Source: an uncultured Erythrobacter sp. (GTDB taxonomy: Bacteria > Pseudomonadota > Alphaproteobacteria > Sphingomonadales > Sphingomonadaceae). Taken from it: a stretch of DNA of 33,090 nt. The notes beneath the pieces are model-generated. The model had not been told where the DNA came from. It worked only from the letters and a program-made list of their open reading frames with translations, and did not search any database. Numbering within the stretch: position 1 is the first letter of the stretch; each line of letters starts with the position of its first letter. Location: contig CAJXTZ010000019.1 of assembly GCA_913061345.1 (NCBI GenBank), forward strand, positions 1 through 33,090. The letters are read 5' to 3'. Positions 8,634-17,104 of the stretch are shown in pieces. Position numbers and translations under genes: made by a program.

Positions 8634-9299
8634 ATGAGCAAGAACGCTACCGACCGCCTGCAAGAAGTAGAGGCCGAAATCGCCAAAGCCTGCAAGATCG
8701 CCCGCCGTAAACGAGAGGATGTCACGCTCGTCGCAATCAGCAAGACGCATCCGGCGCAGGATATCATCCCGCTGTTGGAAGCAGGTCAACGCGTTTACGG
8801 CGAAAACCGCGTGCAGGAAGCGCAGGACAAGTGGCCCGCCTTGCAAGAGCAGTTCCCGGAGACCCAGTTGCACCTTGTCGGCCAGTTGCAGTCCAACAAG
8901 GCTGAAGACGCGGCGCAATCGTTCGACTGCATCCATTCGCTCGATCGCCCCTCGCTGGTGAAAGCGCTGGGCAAGGCATTCGACAGGACAGGTAGGCAGG
9001 TGCCGTGCTTCGTACAGGTGGATATCGGTGAGGAGGAGCAGAAGGGCGGCTGCGCCATCGCTGACCTGCCGGGCCTGCTGGAGCAGGCGCGCGGTGCCGA
9101 TATTCCCGTACTCGGTCTGATGTGCGTGCCGCCGTTGGGTATAGAGCCAGCCCCCTATTTCGCGCTATTGGCGAAGATTGCCGATGATCATGGGCTGCAA
9201 GGTCGATCCATGGGTATGAGCGGCGATTATCCGACAGCGATCATGCTGGGCGCAACGCACATTCGCGTGGGCACGGCGCTGTTCGGCCAGAGAGATTAA
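8634..9299 (+). CDS. yggS: YggS/PLPBP family pyridoxal-phosphate homeostasis protein
   Basis: A PLP-binding protein with an alanine-racemase-like TIM barrel and no catalytic domain partner. It helps balance vitamin B6 and amino-acid/keto-acid pools. It has 221 residues, the usual family length. The PLP-binding lysine is in LVAISKTHP (Lys37); GENRVQEAQDKW, LHLVGQLQSNKA, FVQVDIGEEEQKGG, LMCVPP, SMGMSGDYPTAI and HIRVGTALFG are all family motifs. The start MSKNATDRLQ at 8634 is chosen because the conserved region begins directly after it and a -10 box lies 7 bases upstream; a longer frame upstream overlaps the divergent gene. No ribosome-binding site is present, as expected for a leaderless mRNA. 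Confidence 0.93.
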   Translation: MSKNATDRLQEVEAEIAKACKIARRKREDVTLVAISKTHPAQDIIPLLEAGQRVYGENRVQEAQDKWPALQEQFPETQLHLVGQLQSNKAEDAAQSFDCIHSLDRPSLVKALGKAFDRTGRQVPCFVQVDIGEEEQKGGCAIADLPGLLEQARGADIPVLGLMCVPPLGIEPAPYFALLAKIADDHGLQGRSMGMSGDYPTAIMLGATHIRVGTALFGQRD

Positions 9300-9374
9300 G
9301 CGGTGCGGCGGTTGACCTTCATGACCAATCCGGTGGTAAAGGGCGCAAAGCTTCTTTCGCCAAGGACGTCCGAC

Positions 9375-9842
9375 ATGATCCGCACATTCGCTTTTCTCCT
9401 TCCGACGCTTGCACTGGCAAATCCCGCCCTGGCGCAGGATGATGACCCCTATTCCGCCTGTGTGGCCATGCAGGATGATGCAGCGCGGCTCGCCTGTTTC
9501 GACCGCACCTACCAGACCCAGCGTATCGTAGTTGCAGAGCGTGAAGTGGAGGAAAAGCGCGTCGAGGAAGAGGTGTTCGGCTTTCGCGAAGCTGATGCCG
9601 CGCTGGAACGCGGAGACGAAACTGCACTTACCGCTACGGTAAGCGAAGTGCTGCGCGGCTCCACACGTTCGCAGGTGCTGCTGATGGACAATGGCCAGCT
9701 GTGGCGCGAAACTGACGGATCGACCTTGCGCAACCGCATTCGCGACGGCTGGACGGCAACCATTACGCGCCACTGGAGCGGCGCTTATGAAATGCGCTTC
9801 GACGGACGCTCCGGTTATTTGCGGGTCACGCGGATGCGCTGA
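9375..9842 (+). CDS. Small exported protein of unknown function
   Basis: A protein of 155 residues starting MIRTFAFLLPTLALANPALA, a clear signal peptide with cleavage after ALA. The mature part opens with two cysteines in the pattern YSACVAMQDDAARLACFDRTY, seen in several small periplasmic proteins of proteobacteria, and continues with a charged helix (VAEREVEEKRVEEEVFG). A beta-rich C-terminal half follows (ATVSEVLRGSTRSQVLLMDN, W.A.ITRHWSGAYEMRFDGRSG). I do not recognise a function. The start at 9375 is preferred over an upstream frame because it gives the signal peptide and has AAGGACG eight bases before it. It follows yggS by 75 bases and ends 3 bases from glnD, which is convergent. Confidence 0.8.
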   Translation: MIRTFAFLLPTLALANPALAQDDDPYSACVAMQDDAARLACFDRTYQTQRIVVAEREVEEKRVEEEVFGFREADAALERGDETALTATVSEVLRGSTRSQVLLMDNGQLWRETDGSTLRNRIRDGWTATITRHWSGAYEMRFDGRSGYLRVTRMR

Positions 9843-9845
9843 TCC

Positions 9846-12605
9846 TCACGCGGCTTTTGCTGCACCTGGTTCGCCTTTCGCAATCGCTTGCAACAGGGCC
9901 CGTTCCACCTTGTCCAGCCGCTCCTGCCTCACGATCTTGTCGCCCAGGAGGTCGGTCACGTAGAAAGTATCCACCGCGCGCTCTCCATATTGGGTGATGT
10001 GCGCGGAATTGATGATCAGGCTGGCTTCGAACATTGCCCGCGTGAGGCGGTTGAGCAGTGCAGGGCGGTCTGTTGCATTGACCTCGATCACGGTGAAACG
10101 GTTCGAGGCATCGTTGTCGAACAGAATCACGGGGGCGACGTGGAAATTCTCTGCGCGGCTCTGTTTCAGGGGGCGCTTGGCCAGGCGCGGAACCATGTCG
10201 ATCTTGTCGGCCAACGCATCCTCGATGGATTGCTTCAGCCGCACCAGTTGCTGGTCTTCCTTGAAGGGTTTGCCCAACGGGTCGAGCACGAGGAAGTTGT
10301 CGATCGCCTTGCCTGTCCTGTTGGTGTGGATGCGTGCATCGATGATGTTTCCGCCCGCAAGGTTGATGGCCCCTGCAATACGGAAGAACAGGCCGGGATG
10401 GTCATTACCGATGACCGTTACCAATGTCGCGCCAAGCGCCTCGTAATACTGGGCATGGATGGATAGCGAATGCTCTGCCACCCGCGCCGCTTCGTAATGC
10501 GGCAGGTTGATGGCGATCACGTCTTCGGGTTCGGCGATCCAGTAGGTGTCGTCGAACCGGTCGTCCAGATCCTCCACCAGGTGCCCCTGTGCCCCCAGCA
10601 TTTCGATGACAGTCTCTTTCTTGGCGGCAACCTTGTGCTCTCGCCCATGGACCTTGTGACCAAGGCGCAGCCGCTCCACCGAATTTTCGTAAAGATCGGA
10701 GATGAGCTGCCGCTTCCAGCTGTTCCAGATGCCTGGACCCACGGCGCGGATATCGACGATGGTCAGCACCACCAGCAGACGCAGCCGCTCCAGGTTCTGC
10801 GCTTCGGATACAAAATCCGTGATCGTCTTGGGATCGGAAAGGTCGCGTTTGAAAGCAGTGGCGCTCATCAGCAGGTGATAGCGCACCAGCCAGGCGACCA
10901 GCGCGGTTTCCTGCTCGTCCAGTCCGAGCCTGGGGCAGAGTTTTTTCGCCACGTCCGCGCCCAGCACGGAATGGTCGCCGCCCCGCCCCTTGGCGATATC
11001 GTGCAGCAGGACAGCGACATACAGGACGCGCCTGTTCTTGAGCAGTGGCAACATTTCTGTTGCCAGGGGATGATCCTCGGCCAGTTCGCCGCGCTCTATC
11101 TCGCTTAGCAGACCGATGGCGCGGATGGTGTGTTCGTCCACCGTATAATGATGATACATGTCGAACTGCATCTGAGCATTGACCTTGCCAAAAGCGGGCA
11201 CGAAGCGGCCGAACACGCCAGCCTCGTTCATCCAGCGCAGCACGGTTTCGGGGTCTTTGCGGCCCGACAGCAGCTCGACGAACAGTTCGTTGGCGCGTTT
11301 GTCCTTGCGCAGTTTTGCGTCGATCAGTCCGGCATCGCGGCGGGCCATGCGGATGGTGCCGGGATGCACTTCCAGACCCTCACGCTCGGCAAGGTAAAAA
11401 ATTTCTATCAGACGCACCGGGTCCTGCCGGAACCAGTCATCTGCCGGAGCCGCGATCTTGTCGCCGTCCACCGGATAGCCCTCGATGGTTTTCCCCGGCT
11501 TGAGCGCGGAGAAGAATTCGCTGATGCGGCTGCGTTCCTGTGTTTCTTCCTCAAGGTGAGAAAGGAAGACACCCGACAGGTAGCCGACGTGCTTTGCCTG
11601 CAGGAAGTAGAACTGCATGAAGCGTTCGACCGAGCTCTTGCCCGGCCTGTCTGCGAAATTCATTCGATGGGCGACTTCGCGTTGCAGGTCGAAGGTCAGC
11701 CGGTCCTCCCCCCGATTGGAGATCGTATGCAGATGCGCGCGCACGGCCAGCAGGAACCGTTCCGCCCGGCGAAAACTGCGATATTCTTCTGGCGTGAAGA
11801 GATCCTTGTCCACCAGTTCGCGCGCACTTTTTACGCGGTAGACATATTTGCCGATCCAGTAGAGCGTCTGCAGGTCGCGCAGGCCGCCCTTGCCGTCTTT
11901 CACATTGGGTTCGACCACATAGCGCGAATCTCCCATGCGCTTATGCCGCGCATCGCGTTCGGCCAGCTTTTCGGTGACGAAGCGGCTTTCGGTGCCTGGC
12001 ACCACCTCCCCCCAGAAGCGGGCGCCGGCGGCATCGTAAACCTCCTGATCGCCCCACAGGAAACGCCCTTCCAGCAATGCGGTGCGGATGGTGATATCCT
12101 CGCGCGCCATGCGGGTGACTTCGTTCAGGGATCGGCTGGAATGGCCTACCGTCAGGCTGAGGTCCCACAGGTAATAGAGGATCGCCTCGATCACCTGCTC
12201 GCACCACGATGTGGGCTTTTCGGGCGTGACAAAGGCGATGTCGATATCGGAGTGGGGCGACATCTCGCCGCGCCCGTATCCACCCACGGCAATCAGGGCG
12301 AGGCGTTCCCCGGCGCTGCGATTGCCCACGGGATAGACATCATCGATCACGTGATCGTGCACGATGCGGATCAACTGGTCATGCAGAAAGGCGTGTCCAT
12401 TGGCGCTTTCGTGGCCCGCGCCCGGTTTTTCCTCGAGCCGCCTTGCAAGCTCTGCGCGGCCTTCGTCCAGCGCTTTGCGCAGTTGCTCGACGATGGCCTG
12501 CCTGCCGTTCGTCGCGCCCTTGTCCGCAACGATCTCGGCGATGGTGGCAGAGAGTTTGCGCCGATCCAGGATGGCGCGTTGCTTGGGGATGTTGGGCAGG
12601 CTCAC
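9846..12605 (-). CDS. glnD: Bifunctional uridylyltransferase/uridylyl-removing enzyme GlnD
   Basis: Nitrogen sensor that uridylylates PII (GlnB/GlnK) when glutamine is low and removes UMP when it is high. It has 919 residues with a GTG start at 12605. The nucleotidyltransferase motif GGYGRGEMSPHSDIDIAF is at 108-125; a GlnD PII-uridylyltransferase helical region follows. The HD hydrolase has VLLHDIAKGRGGDHS, and two C-terminal ACT domains sense glutamine (TVIGNDHPGLFFRIAGAI; VNATDRPALLNRLTRAM). The GTG is preferred to an ATG-type extension to 12734 because the extra 43 residues look non-coding and cover the promoter; TTGCAA-N16-CTATCT lies just upstream of the GTG. Confidence 0.95.
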   Translation of the reverse strand: MSLPNIPKQRAILDRRKLSATIAEIVADKGATNGRQAIVEQLRKALDEGRAELARRLEEKPGAGHESANGHAFLHDQLIRIVHDHVIDDVYPVGNRSAGERLALIAVGGYGRGEMSPHSDIDIAFVTPEKPTSWCEQVIEAILYYLWDLSLTVGHSSRSLNEVTRMAREDITIRTALLEGRFLWGDQEVYDAAGARFWGEVVPGTESRFVTEKLAERDARHKRMGDSRYVVEPNVKDGKGGLRDLQTLYWIGKYVYRVKSARELVDKDLFTPEEYRSFRRAERFLLAVRAHLHTISNRGEDRLTFDLQREVAHRMNFADRPGKSSVERFMQFYFLQAKHVGYLSGVFLSHLEEETQERSRISEFFSALKPGKTIEGYPVDGDKIAAPADDWFRQDPVRLIEIFYLAEREGLEVHPGTIRMARRDAGLIDAKLRKDKRANELFVELLSGRKDPETVLRWMNEAGVFGRFVPAFGKVNAQMQFDMYHHYTVDEHTIRAIGLLSEIERGELAEDHPLATEMLPLLKNRRVLYVAVLLHDIAKGRGGDHSVLGADVAKKLCPRLGLDEQETALVAWLVRYHLLMSATAFKRDLSDPKTITDFVSEAQNLERLRLLVVLTIVDIRAVGPGIWNSWKRQLISDLYENSVERLRLGHKVHGREHKVAAKKETVIEMLGAQGHLVEDLDDRFDDTYWIAEPEDVIAINLPHYEAARVAEHSLSIHAQYYEALGATLVTVIGNDHPGLFFRIAGAINLAGGNIIDARIHTNRTGKAIDNFLVLDPLGKPFKEDQQLVRLKQSIEDALADKIDMVPRLAKRPLKQSRAENFHVAPVILFDNDASNRFTVIEVNATDRPALLNRLTRAMFEASLIINSAHITQYGERAVDTFYVTDLLGDKIVRQERLDKVERALLQAIAKGEPGAAKAA

Positions 12606-12613
12606 GCATTCAG

Positions 12614-12641
12614 AGATAGTCGGCTGCGCACTGCATTGCAA
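12614..12641 (-). promoter_or_regulatory. Predicted glnD promoter
   Basis: On the minus strand TTGCAA (12641-12636) is followed after 16 bases by CTATCT (12619-12614), which ends 8 bases before the GTG start. The -35 hexamer and spacing are identical to those before guaA. It predicts a leader of zero to two bases. Confidence 0.55.
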
Positions 12642-12735
12642 AGATGTTTGCCGGTCCTCGCCAGGGGTTTCATGCCGGGCGGGCCTGTGCCAAAGCGCGA
12701 AACTTACACAAAGGGGCGAGCTGCGCCCCCGCAAG

Positions 12736-12741
12736 CTTTAG
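12736..12741 (+). promoter_or_regulatory. Predicted -10 box of lgt
   Basis: CTTTAG ends 6 bases before the lgt ATG, in the same position as the -10 boxes of guaA, gyrB and yggS. It sits between the arms of an inverted repeat (GCGCCCC 12723-12729, GGGGCGC 12741-12747). No good -35 box is seen. The rest of the 142-bp gap to glnD holds the glnD promoter and nothing else recognised. Confidence 0.4.
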
Positions 12742-12747
12742 GGGCGC

Positions 12748-13689
12748 ATGGTGATTCTCGATTTTCTGGCAACGGCGGGCAGTGAAGTCTTGCGGTGGCA
12801 GGACCTTGGCCTGCAAACCGGACTGGACCTCGGCTTTTTCGAACTGAAATATTATTCGCTCGCCTATCTTGCCGGGATCATCCTTGGCTATTGGCACCTG
12901 TCGAAAATGGTAAAGGCACCCGGTGCGCCGATGGCGCAGATCCACGTGGATGACCTGTTTTTTTACTGCACGCTGGGCATCATTATCGGCGGACGGCTGG
13001 GCTACGTCACCTTCTACGAACCCGGCCACTGGACCGATTTTTCCGGAGACGGCTTCGTCAGCTGGAAAGTGCTGCGGCTGTGGGATGGCGGGATGAGCTT
13101 CCACGGCGGGCTGGTAGGCGTGGTGACGGCCATCGCCTTTGTCAGCTGGCGCGGCGGCCTGCCGTTCATTCGCGTGGCCGATTACATCGCCGTGAACGTG
13201 GGTTTCGGCATGATGTTCGGACGGCTGGCCAATTTCATCAACGGCGAATTATGGGGACGGCCCGCCAGCCCCGATGTTCCATGGGCGATGACATTCTGCG
13301 ATCAGGGGCGCGGGCCGGACGGCGCCTGCCTCTCCAGCCTGGTTCCGCGCCACCCCAGCCAGCTTTATCAGGCGCTGGGCGAGGGATTGCTGGTGGTGGT
13401 GGTGATGCTGTGCCTGTTCTGGCTGACGCGGGCGCGCTATCGCCCGGCGCTGCTGGTCGGCGTGTTTACCACGGTAATTTCGTGCGCACGGTTCGTGGTG
13501 GAGTTCTACCGCCAGCCCGATGCCCAGCTAACCGAGTTTGCCGCCCGTACGGGCCTTAGCATGGGGCAGTGGCTCACAATCCCGCTCATCCTCGTGGGGA
13601 TTGGCCTCGTGATCTATTCGCTTACGCGCACACCGATTGCGAGCGGATCTGTTGCATCCTCCAAAACATCCTCATCGCCTGCAAGGTAG
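12748..13689 (+). CDS. lgt: Prolipoprotein diacylglyceryl transferase
   Basis: Inner-membrane enzyme that moves a diacylglyceryl group from phosphatidylglycerol to the lipobox cysteine of prolipoproteins, the first step of lipoprotein maturation. It has 313 residues with about seven membrane segments. The catalytic-region His is in GGMSFHGGLVG (His119) and the Lgt signature GRLANFINGELWGR is at 158-171; the conserved RHPSQLYQALGEG and RFVVEFYRQPD follow. Start ATG 12748; the next codon GTG is an alternative. There is no ribosome-binding site, consistent with a leaderless mRNA. The methyltransferase gene starts 16 bases after the stop. Two of its likely substrates (lipoproteins at 22445 and 30523) are also in the window. 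Confidence 0.96.
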   Translation: MVILDFLATAGSEVLRWQDLGLQTGLDLGFFELKYYSLAYLAGIILGYWHLSKMVKAPGAPMAQIHVDDLFFYCTLGIIIGGRLGYVTFYEPGHWTDFSGDGFVSWKVLRLWDGGMSFHGGLVGVVTAIAFVSWRGGLPFIRVADYIAVNVGFGMMFGRLANFINGELWGRPASPDVPWAMTFCDQGRGPDGACLSSLVPRHPSQLYQALGEGLLVVVVMLCLFWLTRARYRPALLVGVFTTVISCARFVVEFYRQPDAQLTEFAARTGLSMGQWLTIPLILVGIGLVIYSLTRTPIASGSVASSKTSSSPAR

Positions 13690-13705
13690 GGTTACAGGAG
13701 GCCAT

Positions 13706-14812
13706 TTGAGCGACCTCAGAGACGAAGATGCCAAGCGCGACCTGGGCGATACCTTCCGCCGCCTGATTGCCAGCACCGGCCCGATCAGCCTCATGCATTT
13801 CATGGGCGAATCGAACATGCGCTATTACAACGACCAACGCGTGATCGGCGGGCCGAACGAACATGGGGCCGGGCAGGGAGGTGGCGATTTCATCACCGCG
13901 CCCGAAATCAGCCAGATGTTCGGCGAACTCATCGGCCTGTGGCTGGCGGATATGTGGATCAGGGGCGGTCGGACGGAACCTGTCCACTACGTGGAACTGG
14001 GACCGGGACGCGGCACATTGGCGCGCGATGCGCAGCGGGCGATGAAACGCTACGGTCTCGCTCCTCGGCTGCACCTTGTGGAAACATCGCGCACGATGCG
14101 TGACGCGCAGCTGGCGGCGGTGCCCGACGCCGTCCACCACAGCGATCTTTCCACAGTGCCCATGGAAGGCCCGATCCTGCTGGTAGCCAACGAGTTTCTC
14201 GACGCCCTGCCGGTGCGCCAGCTGGTGAAGACCGTACAGGGCTGGCGAGAGATCATGGTGGGCGTGGATAGCGAAGGCAAATTTCTGGAAACGCCGGGTC
14301 GGCAATTGATGGATTCCGCCGTTCCCGAAGCGCGCCGCGCCGATCCGCCCGGCACAGTTATCGAAACCTCGCCTGCTTGCGCCTCGATCATGTTCGAAGT
14401 CGCAGGACGGCTGGCCGCGCAAGGCGGTGCGGCGCTGTTCATCGACTATGGCTACACCCACGGGCGCAGCGGTTCGACACTGCAGGCGGTGAAAAATCAT
14501 CGCAAGATCGGTGTTTTTGACGCACCGGGCGACAGTGATCTGACCGCCCATGTCGATTTCGCGCAGATGGAGCAGATTGCGCGTTCGCGCGATGCCCGCG
14601 TGCTAGGCACCGTGACGCAGGGCGAATGGTTGCAGCGGCTGGGCATTCGCAACCGGACCGAAGCACTGGCGGATTTCGCCCCGCAGCACCGCGATGCGCT
14701 GCTGCGCGCGCGTGACCGGTTGATTGCGCCGGACCAGATGGGCGACCTGTTCAAGGTGATGGGGCTGTGCGGACCCAACTGGCCCGAAGCCGCAGGCTTC
14801 AGCGACGAATAG
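13706..14812 (+). CDS. MidA/NDUFAF7-family class I SAM-dependent methyltransferase
   Basis: A protein of 368 residues of the family whose mitochondrial members methylate an arginine of complex I subunit NDUFS2. The bacterial role is probably a protein-arginine methyltransferase for complex I assembly, but this is inferred. Visible motifs: GPISLMHFMGESNMRYYND near the N-terminus, GGDFITAPEISQMFGEL, the SAM-binding loop VELGPGRGTLARDA, ANEFLDALPVRQL and ALFIDYGYTHGRSGSTLQAV, DLTAHVDF. The TTG start at 13706 is chosen because AGGAGG lies four bases before it and homology begins soon after; an upstream frame overlaps lgt. It is likely co-transcribed with lgt. The end overlaps the convergent transporter gene by 14 bases. 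Confidence 0.88.
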   Translation: MSDLRDEDAKRDLGDTFRRLIASTGPISLMHFMGESNMRYYNDQRVIGGPNEHGAGQGGGDFITAPEISQMFGELIGLWLADMWIRGGRTEPVHYVELGPGRGTLARDAQRAMKRYGLAPRLHLVETSRTMRDAQLAAVPDAVHHSDLSTVPMEGPILLVANEFLDALPVRQLVKTVQGWREIMVGVDSEGKFLETPGRQLMDSAVPEARRADPPGTVIETSPACASIMFEVAGRLAAQGGAALFIDYGYTHGRSGSTLQAVKNHRKIGVFDAPGDSDLTAHVDFAQMEQIARSRDARVLGTVTQGEWLQRLGIRNRTEALADFAPQHRDALLRARDRLIAPDQMGDLFKVMGLCGPNWPEAAGFSDE

Positions 14813-16340
14813 CGTCGAGCAGCCACGCAGCCGCCTGTTCGGGCGTCTGCTTGTCCTCCTCGCGATCCACCATGAAATTGGCCTGCCGCATGGTACCCAC
14901 ATCGATTGCGCCCAGCAGCGGCTGCAGAGCGGCCACCAGCGCCGCGTCCTGCGCGATGCGGGGTGAAAGCAGGATGATGGCATCGTAGGAAGGCAGTGCT
15001 TCCAGTGGATCAGACAGCACCATCAGCGCATCGGCGGCGATGCGCCCATCGCTGGTATAGGCACTGATCACATCGGCCTCGCCCGATTGCAGGGCATTAT
15101 ACATGAAGGTGGCCGAGAAGGTGCGCTGGTCGGCGAAGTCCAGGCCATAGGCTTCGCGCACGGCTGCCCATTCGGGTCGCTCGAACCATTCGGGATCGCC
15201 GCCGATGGTCAGTTGCGGGGCGACAGCGGCCAGATCGGCAATCGTGGCAAGCTGGCGCTGGTTGGCGGTTTCGCCGCGCACCGCCAGGCCATAGGCGTTC
15301 TCGAACCCTAGCCGACCCAGCACGCGCGCGCCGGTGTTTTCCTGTTCCCAGCGCACGATGGCGTCATACATCGCGGCGCGACCGGGGTTGTCGCTTCGCC
15401 CAAGCTCGTTCGTCCACAGGGTGCCGGTATAATCCACCGAGATATCGATCGCGCTGCTGGCCACGGCGTTGTGCACCACCGCCGATCCCAGCCCCTCCCG
15501 ATATTCGACGCTGTAACCTTCATTCTCCAGCACGGAGCCGATCGCGCGGGCGAGGATGTATTGTTCGGAGAAACTCTTGGCTCCGATCACCACGCTGTCC
15601 CGCGCCTCGCCGCGCCAGTCCATCGTGCCGGCTGCAGCGCCCGCGATACCCGCCAGCGCCAGCAATGCACCTTTGATGACAAGCGCGGGGCGGCGACTGG
15701 CAAAGCCGCGTTCGACAAGGCCGAACAAGGCATCGGCCACCAGCGCGAGGCCTGCACTGGCGACGCAACCGGCCAGCACCAGCACCCAGTTCTGGGTCTG
15801 CAATCCGGCGAAGATCGGATCGCCAAGGCTGCGCTGCCCGATGGTGGTGGCAAGCGTCGCCGCGCCGATGGTCCACACGCTGGCGGTGCGAATGCCCGCC
15901 ATCACGAAGGGCGCGGCAAGCGGCGCCTGCACCAGCCGCAACTTCTGCCACGCCGTCATGCCGAGGCCGTCGGCTGCCTCGATCAGTTCATCGTCGAGAT
16001 TGGCCAGCGCGGTGACCGCGTTGCGCAGGATTGGCAGCAACGCATAGAGCGCCAGCGCCAGCCAGGCGGGTAGGAAGCCCAGCGTGGGCAGATCTTCCCC
16101 GAATACAGTGCGCGCCGCCAACAGGATGGGGAAGAACAGGGCCAGCAGGGCCAGCGCGGGAATGGTCTGCACAAGGCTGGCAAAACCCAGCGCGAATTTT
16201 GCGACGGCGGGAGATCGGCTGGCCCACACCGCCAGCGGCAGGGCAACGACGATACCCAGCGCCACGGCAGCAGCGCACAGCAGCACGTGCTCGGCCAGTT
16301 GCGGGCCAATATCGAGAACGGCGTTCAGCAGCGGGCTCAT
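14799..16340 (-). CDS. Fused ABC permease and substrate-binding protein, osmoprotectant (OpuC/YehYZ) type
   Basis: A protein of 513 residues made of two parts that are separate in many bacteria. Residues about 1-235 are a permease with six membrane segments and the coupling-loop pattern ELIEAADGLGMTAWQKLRLVQAPLA. Residues about 245-513 are a substrate-binding domain of the ProX/OpuCC class (VVIGAKSFSEQYILARAIGS, IDISVDYTGTLWTNEL, SGEADVISAYTSDGRIA), tethered outside the membrane. The likely solutes are glycine betaine, choline, carnitine or similar; the specificity cannot be read from sequence. Its ATG overlaps the ATPase stop codon by four bases (ATGA). It is last in a three-gene operon behind the histidine kinase and ATPase. 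Confidence 0.9.
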   Translation of the reverse strand: MSPLLNAVLDIGPQLAEHVLLCAAAVALGIVVALPLAVWASRSPAVAKFALGFASLVQTIPALALLALFFPILLAARTVFGEDLPTLGFLPAWLALALYALLPILRNAVTALANLDDELIEAADGLGMTAWQKLRLVQAPLAAPFVMAGIRTASVWTIGAATLATTIGQRSLGDPIFAGLQTQNWVLVLAGCVASAGLALVADALFGLVERGFASRRPALVIKGALLALAGIAGAAAGTMDWRGEARDSVVIGAKSFSEQYILARAIGSVLENEGYSVEYREGLGSAVVHNAVASSAIDISVDYTGTLWTNELGRSDNPGRAAMYDAIVRWEQENTGARVLGRLGFENAYGLAVRGETANQRQLATIADLAAVAPQLTIGGDPEWFERPEWAAVREAYGLDFADQRTFSATFMYNALQSGEADVISAYTSDGRIAADALMVLSDPLEALPSYDAIILLSPRIAQDAALVAALQPLLGAIDVGTMRQANFMVDREEDKQTPEQAAAWLLDAIRR

Positions 16341-17104
16341 CTACCTATTCCGGCAAGCTGGCGGGCCTGTTCGCGCGGCACCTCGACCAGCGCCTGGGCC
16401 ACGTCGCCGCCCCTGCCCGCCAGCAGGGCTGCGGGCGTTTCATCGGCCACGATGCCTCCGCCTTCCATCACCAGGACCCGCGTAGCCAGCAGCAGTGCCT
16501 CGGCCATGTCGTGGGTTACCATCACCGTGGTGAGGTCCAGCTCGTCATGCAGGCGGCGCACGCGCTCCCCCAGCTGTCCGCGCGTGATCGGGTCGAGCGC
16601 GCCGAAGGGCTCGTCCATCAGCAGCAGATGCGAATCGCCTGCCAGCGCGCGTGCCACGCCAACGCGTTGGCGTTGTCCCCCCGAAAGCTCGGCAGGAAGG
16701 CGTTCGGCCAGTATCGGGTCCAGCTCCACCAGTTGCAGAAGCTCGGCAATGCGAGCATCCGGCAATCGCTCACCGACAAGGCGCGGGGTCAGGGCGATAT
16801 TTTCCGCAACGCTCATATGCGGGAACAGGCCGATACCTTGAAAGACGTAGCCGATCCGGCGGCGCACCGGCGGGGCGGGGCCGTCCAGTACGTCCTCGCC
16901 ATCCAGCAGCACGCGGCCCGTTGTCGGCTCTACCAGTCGGTTGATGCATTTCAGCAGCGTCGACTTGCCCGAACCCGATGCACCCACCAACGCCACGAAT
17001 TCGCCCTGCTGTATACAGAGCGAAACATCGTGCACCGCGCCCACACTGCCATAGGATTTGCTTAAGTTCTCGAACCGCAGGAAGGCAGGCGGCGCCCCGG
17101 TCAT
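16337..17104 (-). CDS. ABC transporter ATP-binding protein, osmoprotectant (OpuCA/ProV-like) type
   Basis: A protein of 255 residues. Walker A GASGSGKST is at 41-49, the Q-loop is in YVFQGIGLFPHMSV, the ABC signature LSGGQRQRVGVARAL starts at about 140, Walker B LLLMDEPFGALD is at about 160-171 and the H-loop is VMVTHD. It powers the fused permease/binding protein encoded next. It stops after the nucleotide-binding domain and lacks the C-terminal CBS pair that senses ionic strength in OpuCA/ProV, so osmotic gating, if any, must come from elsewhere. Its ATG immediately follows the kinase stop codon (TGAATG, zero spacing) and its stop overlaps the permease start. Confidence 0.93.
   Translation of the reverse strand: MTGAPPAFLRFENLSKSYGSVGAVHDVSLCIQQGEFVALVGASGSGKSTLLKCINRLVEPTTGRVLLDGEDVLDGPAPPVRRRIGYVFQGIGLFPHMSVAENIALTPRLVGERLPDARIAELLQLVELDPILAERLPAELSGGQRQRVGVARALAGDSHLLLMDEPFGALDPITRGQLGERVRRLHDELDLTTVMVTHDMAEALLLATRVLVMEGGGIVADETPAALLAGRGGDVAQALVEVPREQARQLAGIGR

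Noticed and set aside
12606..12734. Longer glnD reading frame starting at 12734
   Set aside because: The 43 extra residues have no GlnD-like sequence and cover a good promoter placed for the GTG at 12605.
12713..12747. Alternative hairpins (GGGGCG, CGCCCC, GGGGCGC) before lgt as an attenuator
   Set aside because: The predicted -10 box lies inside the structure, so the RNA would start after it; the repeat is more likely chance in G+C-rich DNA.
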